Shown here: one piece after another, positions 54,401 to 60,400 of the stretch
Position numbering within the stretch: the first letter of the stretch is position 1
Layout of the letters: every line of letters starts with the position of its first letter
Assembly (NCBI GenBank): GCA_040954595.2
Contig: CM082583.2
Coordinates: 10,044,001 to 10,108,000, forward strand
Direction of reading: 5' to 3'
From: Balanoglossus misakiensis
Lineage: Eukaryota; Hemichordata
DNA: 64,000 nucleotides
Notes under the pieces: generated by a model
The model's input: the letters and a program-made list of their open reading frames with translations, nothing else
Told to the model about the DNA's origin: nothing
The model's database searches: none
Made by a program: the position numbers and the translations under genes

Positions 54401-57400
54401 TGAGAGTTGAGATTCAATGTGCCATTTTCAGTTCTGTGTGTGTATATACACCTTTGATCCAAGTTACAATTTAATTACTGTGAACGACTAATTGAGAAAT
54501 ATTGATCTCAGTGGGTTAGTGTGTCGTTCCATTTTGTTCTGACCTCTGGGTTCCAACAGAGCCATACAATTGGTAACCATGGCCGTCCAACAAAGTCCCT
54601 TGTAATTTGAACAGCGTCTGTAGATTTTGTAATGATGGTTTTAATAATGGACTCATCTCTTACGTGAGAGAGTGTTCGCGAAGATGAATCGACCAATATT
54701 ACTGTTAGCACTTCTTGTGTATTTTAAATGGGAACTTGGATGAACTTGTTAGGATTTTGCGACCTGAGTGACGATGTCTCATTTTGAGGACTAAAGCAGG
54801 ATGATAATGTCTGACAGGACTGTCAGTCGCAAGACAGACCAGCAAACGTAGAAGAATAGCTGTACGGCCTTTAATTTACTTAAAACATCAGAGGCAAACA
54901 ATGGTCGCTTGAAATTTCCAGTCGAAAGTCAGATTCTGTGTCACTCTGTATTTGTAGCTGCGACTGACGTCGTTAATGTGGACATTGATAAAAGCTTAAC
55001 ACGAATATGAGTTTGTAATTTAATTACAAAATGGGAAAAGAGAGACTTTAATATTGAATGTTGACATTATTACTGAGTGTAACAGTGTTTATCTTACACC
55101 CCAGGTTCAGGAAAACTCTAATATCTAGTACAATTATATGATATTTATTTTAAGTCAACAGTGGCAATGCACTATGCATTTCGTAATGTGTATAATAGAT
55201 CATGCATGTCAAGTTTGAATTGACTACAAAATCTTCAGTTGTACTTCAAATCCTAAGAATTGGTCACACAACCATGTGAAGAGGTTGCCATTCTGAATGC
55301 CACCCAATGAAAGTACATGTATGTGCACAGGTCCAGTTAAGCGCGCAGACAGACAAACTTGCACAGGGAAGGAAAGCTTGAATCTTAAACTCACTGAACT
55401 GACAGATTGCTTAAAGAATAATCACAGCTGCAACAAGCAAAACTTGAGTGTAGAAAGGTTTGCTTCTTCAAAAGGGATAACCTACTGAAAATGTCAAAAG
55501 TTGGTGACTGTATACAGTGCAATGTACCTATTAGCAAAGCCACTAAATGCACCAGCCTTTTCATGACAGAGTCAGCCGCGACATTTCATTGTATAGGCAA
55601 CATGTATGTTGTCGCGCTTTTTTCAAGCCAGTGAACCCATTCTTGTAAAAGGCTAGCTTTGGTGAGCCGGTTCTTTTTAGTGTTGAATGGCAAAGAATTT
55701 TTCCCTATTGAGCTGAAAATGTAGAACTTTAATGTAATTTTCAGTTGCGTGTACACGTGCCGAAGACCAACTCAATACCCAGCGCAAATCTCATGAGCAT
55801 TAGCAAATTGTGGAAATTACACAATTCTTCACAGTGCTTTCATTGAGTAAACCAACTCATTTTCTCTAAGTGTAGTGGAAACAGTCTTGCATAATTTCCT
55901 TCATTAGCCAGGACTATTGCTCTGTATTTAAACTTCAGAGCTGAGTTTCTGCAATGCTGGATGAGAGCCACAAATGCGTGAGGTGTTGATTATCTACAAG
56001 GTGAACAAATTTATCGATTCAACAAATTGTTTCATCAGCTGATGTTGGTTTCTCCCGGCAAAAGCTTCCAAATTCACTCTCAGTGAACTTTGCAGAAGAC
56101 AAGAAAGCAGTTGTGCCTGAAGGTTAGGTGATATAATTTTACGACCCAACATTGTTCGTCGTCTTATTATAAGCAATTGAGAAGATTTCCCATTTGCCTT
56201 CTCTTAAAATCCAATATAAAATGCACCTCTGATGTGTACATGTGTTGACCAGGTTTCCATGGAAATGTGTGTTTGGCCCCGGAAACTTCAACCTCTGTTC
56301 TAATAGATAATGCTTCAGTCCGTTTTGTATATTAAAAAATGTGCAAAATTTGTATAGAAATGTCGCAGAAGACACTCAAAGGGAAATCCTCACAAAGGGG
56401 AGACAAGGCACGATAAAATTTTAAGAAGCCAATCAAGGGTGAAACTGCCTGGTCGAAACAAATTGCCTTGCATCAGATGCTTTCTTTTAAATTGACATCG
56501 TAATATTTTAACACTCTACCTGGCAACACCCAAAAGCAATTGATACACTTTTTACTTCAGTTGATTGTCTCGTATCCATTCAATTACAACCTCAATGCAG
56601 GGGGACAACAAACCACTGTGAACAAAGTTAATGCTTGAATTTGTTTTCTTTCCAAAATGTGATATCGACAGTGTCAACTCTGCAGTCTTTAACAGTGGCT
56701 GACTTGTCGTGCAGTTTTTCAAGTGTAGGGAGCGCTCAGGTCTGCCTGATTCCTAAAAATGTGGCACAGGGATAATGCATCAGACATCATTCTTTGAAAG
56801 GCATCAATTTTTTCCCATGTGATCCATTGCCATTCATTATGCTGTCGTATTTTTTGTAATGTTTCTCTGTGTCCAAACCCCAGACAGACATGCCTGAAGC
56901 AGGTAGCACATTGGACAAAGCATCATGAATTTTTCAAATATTAATCGAGCCCTTATTGATTTTCAAGTCAGCTGAAACTGATACCATTGCATGTATTTCT
57001 AAAGAAGACCGTATCATCATTGTTGACAGGCACCATCCAGGACGGCCATACTGTGAAACGGAAACTGCTCACTGAGTGTGTGAGACAAGGTGGCTGTGGT
57101 TATAGTTTGTCAGCCAGTCCACCAGTGTTTAACTCAATTTTTAAGTGAAATTGTAAAGGGCCTACATGTAGAACCAGTCACAAGTAACAGTGAAAAGCGG
57201 CCGTCGTTATTAAATGTGATTATCCTGATTAAAATCCAGAACGTGGCCTGCATGTACAGAAGCACTGTCGGTGAAGGCTGAGAATGTTTTTATTTTTTTG
57301 GATGCCATGCTGACGTTTGAAATCTGTCAGGTGTTGTGCTGAATAGCGTGAATTGAATTAGAGGGTAGTTAGAAGGGGGGTCAGGGATGTCAATGAAAGT

Positions 57401-60400
57401 GTGGATAGACTCTTCCGATGGGCTAGTAAGAGGATGAAACAGATGAAAGGGATCGGAATAAATCAACTGATGAAATCACACAACAATTACTTGGTAAGAG
57501 TTGCTGTGTAGGTCCCTGGACATCCGAAGCAAGTGGCAATTAAAATTCGCACACGCTCTGGCATTCACTGATCGCATCCACTTTGACCTTAATTTCCTGG
57601 GCTTACATGCTTTGTTAATTTGACTGTCACATGACGTGTCTGGCTGTTACCTTTCCCGTTTTCTCACTGCTGCTGTTTCTGATGGGGGAAAATTGTGAAT
57701 TGCTGGCAAGAGAAAAGTTAAAATGAAATAATTATTCCGCATATGTATCATAAAAGTGTTTTTTATTATTAGAGGGTTGCCAATTTTTTTCCTTTTGGTG
57801 AAATATATTCACTGAATCACGGACGCCATTAAATGAGATTCACAAGTATTAAAATGTTTGGATTGAATGGTGGAACAGCCAAAAACAGATGGCAGGTAAA
57901 CTTTCAAAAAGGGGAGTCACACTTAACAGCGTTGTTGATTTGACAGTGTGGGCGGTTAGACCTTGGTGTGGGTCACCTGGATACATTTTCCGATACGAAA
58001 ATTTTATGCATGAAGACTGCGCGTGAGAGACTCAGGGAATCTATGCATTTTCATTCGATTGATTACCTGTCAAGTTGTGCGGGTACGTCGCTGTAAGCAT
58101 TGGGTGACTATAGTATTAACGGGCAGACATCCATGTTACATGTACGTGCTGAATCTGACAACGGTGCGTGTACATACGTGAGACATCTCTTGGGGAACAC
58201 TGTACTGCTGGTGGCTTGTCGAAACTGCGGTTAGTTTCAACTGGTGAAAGACCATTCATAAGTTCAGGATTCATCAAATTTGACTGTTGACTGTGATGCA
58301 GCGTTGTTGTATCATTTGTTTCCATATTGAAAGGTATGTTTTAATCATCCTTGTACATCTGTTTTTGAGTTTCATTGGTAACCACAGTACCATACACATG
58401 TATGATACCAGAGACACAGAGTTGTATCACTTGCATTTTTTGAAACATTTCCCTCCTGATTGATGTTAACCTTCTTGATTTCCCGTTGGGACAAAAAGTG
58501 ACACAGCGGTACTTCCATGAGTTATGTATTTTAATTTGTATTCCAATAACCTTTGTGTCGATCGGTATAAATCACGCTCTCCGAGTAATTTTTGATGTAA
58601 CCTGACTCTCCCTGCATTTCAGCGGTCCGATGCTATTGTTTGGTGATGACATATTGGCACTCGCTTGATTATCTAACCAATTTTTGTCATGACAGGTAAC
58701 TCATCATTGCCATAGCAACAGGTGATTTATGTGCAGTCATTTCTGACGTTTTCATACGTGGAATTAGCATGAAAAAAGATGGTGGTGGCGAATTTTTAGA
58801 TTGTGTTTTCATCAAATGCCAGCTACATAATTCAGAGTCAGCATTGCAATTCAGTGTTATATCATCACCAAGCTTCTTTTCATATACATTCAGCCCCCCC
58901 CCCCCTTCCCACTAGCACATCAATTTTTCTACATGACAGGAGCAATTAAGGCGTTATTAACTTGCATATAATGACTTCTTTGTGATTTTCAACAATTGAT
59001 GATGATGTAAATAATTTTGTCCAGTGCAGCGTACATTGCATATTTCACTGTCGATATTTCAATATTCCTGGGGACATTGCTTATGACAATATTATACGTC
59101 AACACATGCAAGTATGGACAGGTTCATTGAAATACCGTATGGTATTGTGTAGTGGATGAAAGCCTATATATTTCCAAATGCAGCCCTGATTTGGAAACAT
59201 GAAACTTGTTTATGTTGTTGGTATTTTGTGGTCACATTTCTGAAAAGAAAAATCTTAATTGAGGACTACATCCATCTGAGGAGGGTTTCAAAGTTTGTTG
59301 ATACTGAATGGGAATAGAGTTCATGTATTGATTTTATGAGATGTTATGTGTCATCAATGGAAAGTACAATATTCAATCGTTAATGTCATTAACGAAAGTG
59401 CAATATTTACTCATTTACACCATTAACAAATATTTGCGATTTGGGAGGGATCTTTGGAGAATTAATTGGTGTTTGTGGTAATAACTAGTTTGGTACAGGA
59501 TGAGAATCAGACCAGAAAATTTTTGTTGGGCGTGGATTGCATAATTTAGTATCCATATCAGGGATATAATAGTTTAATACCCCTATTGGTGATTCAGCAT
59601 TTAATTGTCAATTTAATCATTTTTCCATTTCATTGGACACTGTATGCCAAGTCTGCATGTGAGATATACACTTATAAAAAGTGTCACATTTATTTAAATA
59701 GATCCTTGCCAATTAAACCCTCGACAACTACAGTACACAAGCACACATTTGGTGATTTAATCTCAAATCATGGATGAACTTTCAGTAAATTATCAACATA
59801 TGAAGATCTCTTTCCATGGTGTATTTTCCCCCCATAATGATAGTACAGGCTGATTCTTATCATGGAGCTTCATTCTGTGTAGATGGCACTGATGAATTCT
59901 ACAAGCAGCAACAGAATGAGGATTGAGGATTACAGTTGCCCCTGGCATGCTTCATATTGACTGTAGCATTTCTAAATTTTCTCACTGATGAAATTTTGTT
60001 TGATTCTGACAGTGATAGTATTTGTTTCTTTGCTGTGACTTGAAATAATTAGGTACGTTTTCACAATTTCACACAGTGGCGTGTCAGCAGTGCTTTTAAT
60101 TTAAAGGTACATCATATGTGGTCACCTAATTAGCTAAGTACCAGTGGCAAAAATTTAGGACCTCCATATGTTCATCAGAATATTCAGCCGTATATGGGCG
60201 TAATGTAAATTAGAGGTGATTGCCTTCCTCCACCTTCTTTAGTAATGGTGCGTTTGTTTTGCGGTCATTTAAGTTTAAGAGTTTGTATCCCCAGGAGTCC
60301 ACTTTGTATATTGGAAAACAATTCAAGTGTTTTACTGAAATTACACCCGTAGGCGTGATTGGATCAAGAGGACAAGTCTGGATGTGTACACGCATTTAAA

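Noticed and set aside
58619-58670. Possible exon after a strong-looking acceptor (CCCTGCATTTCAG)
   Set aside because: All frames close within about 14 codons, with no good donor before the stop.
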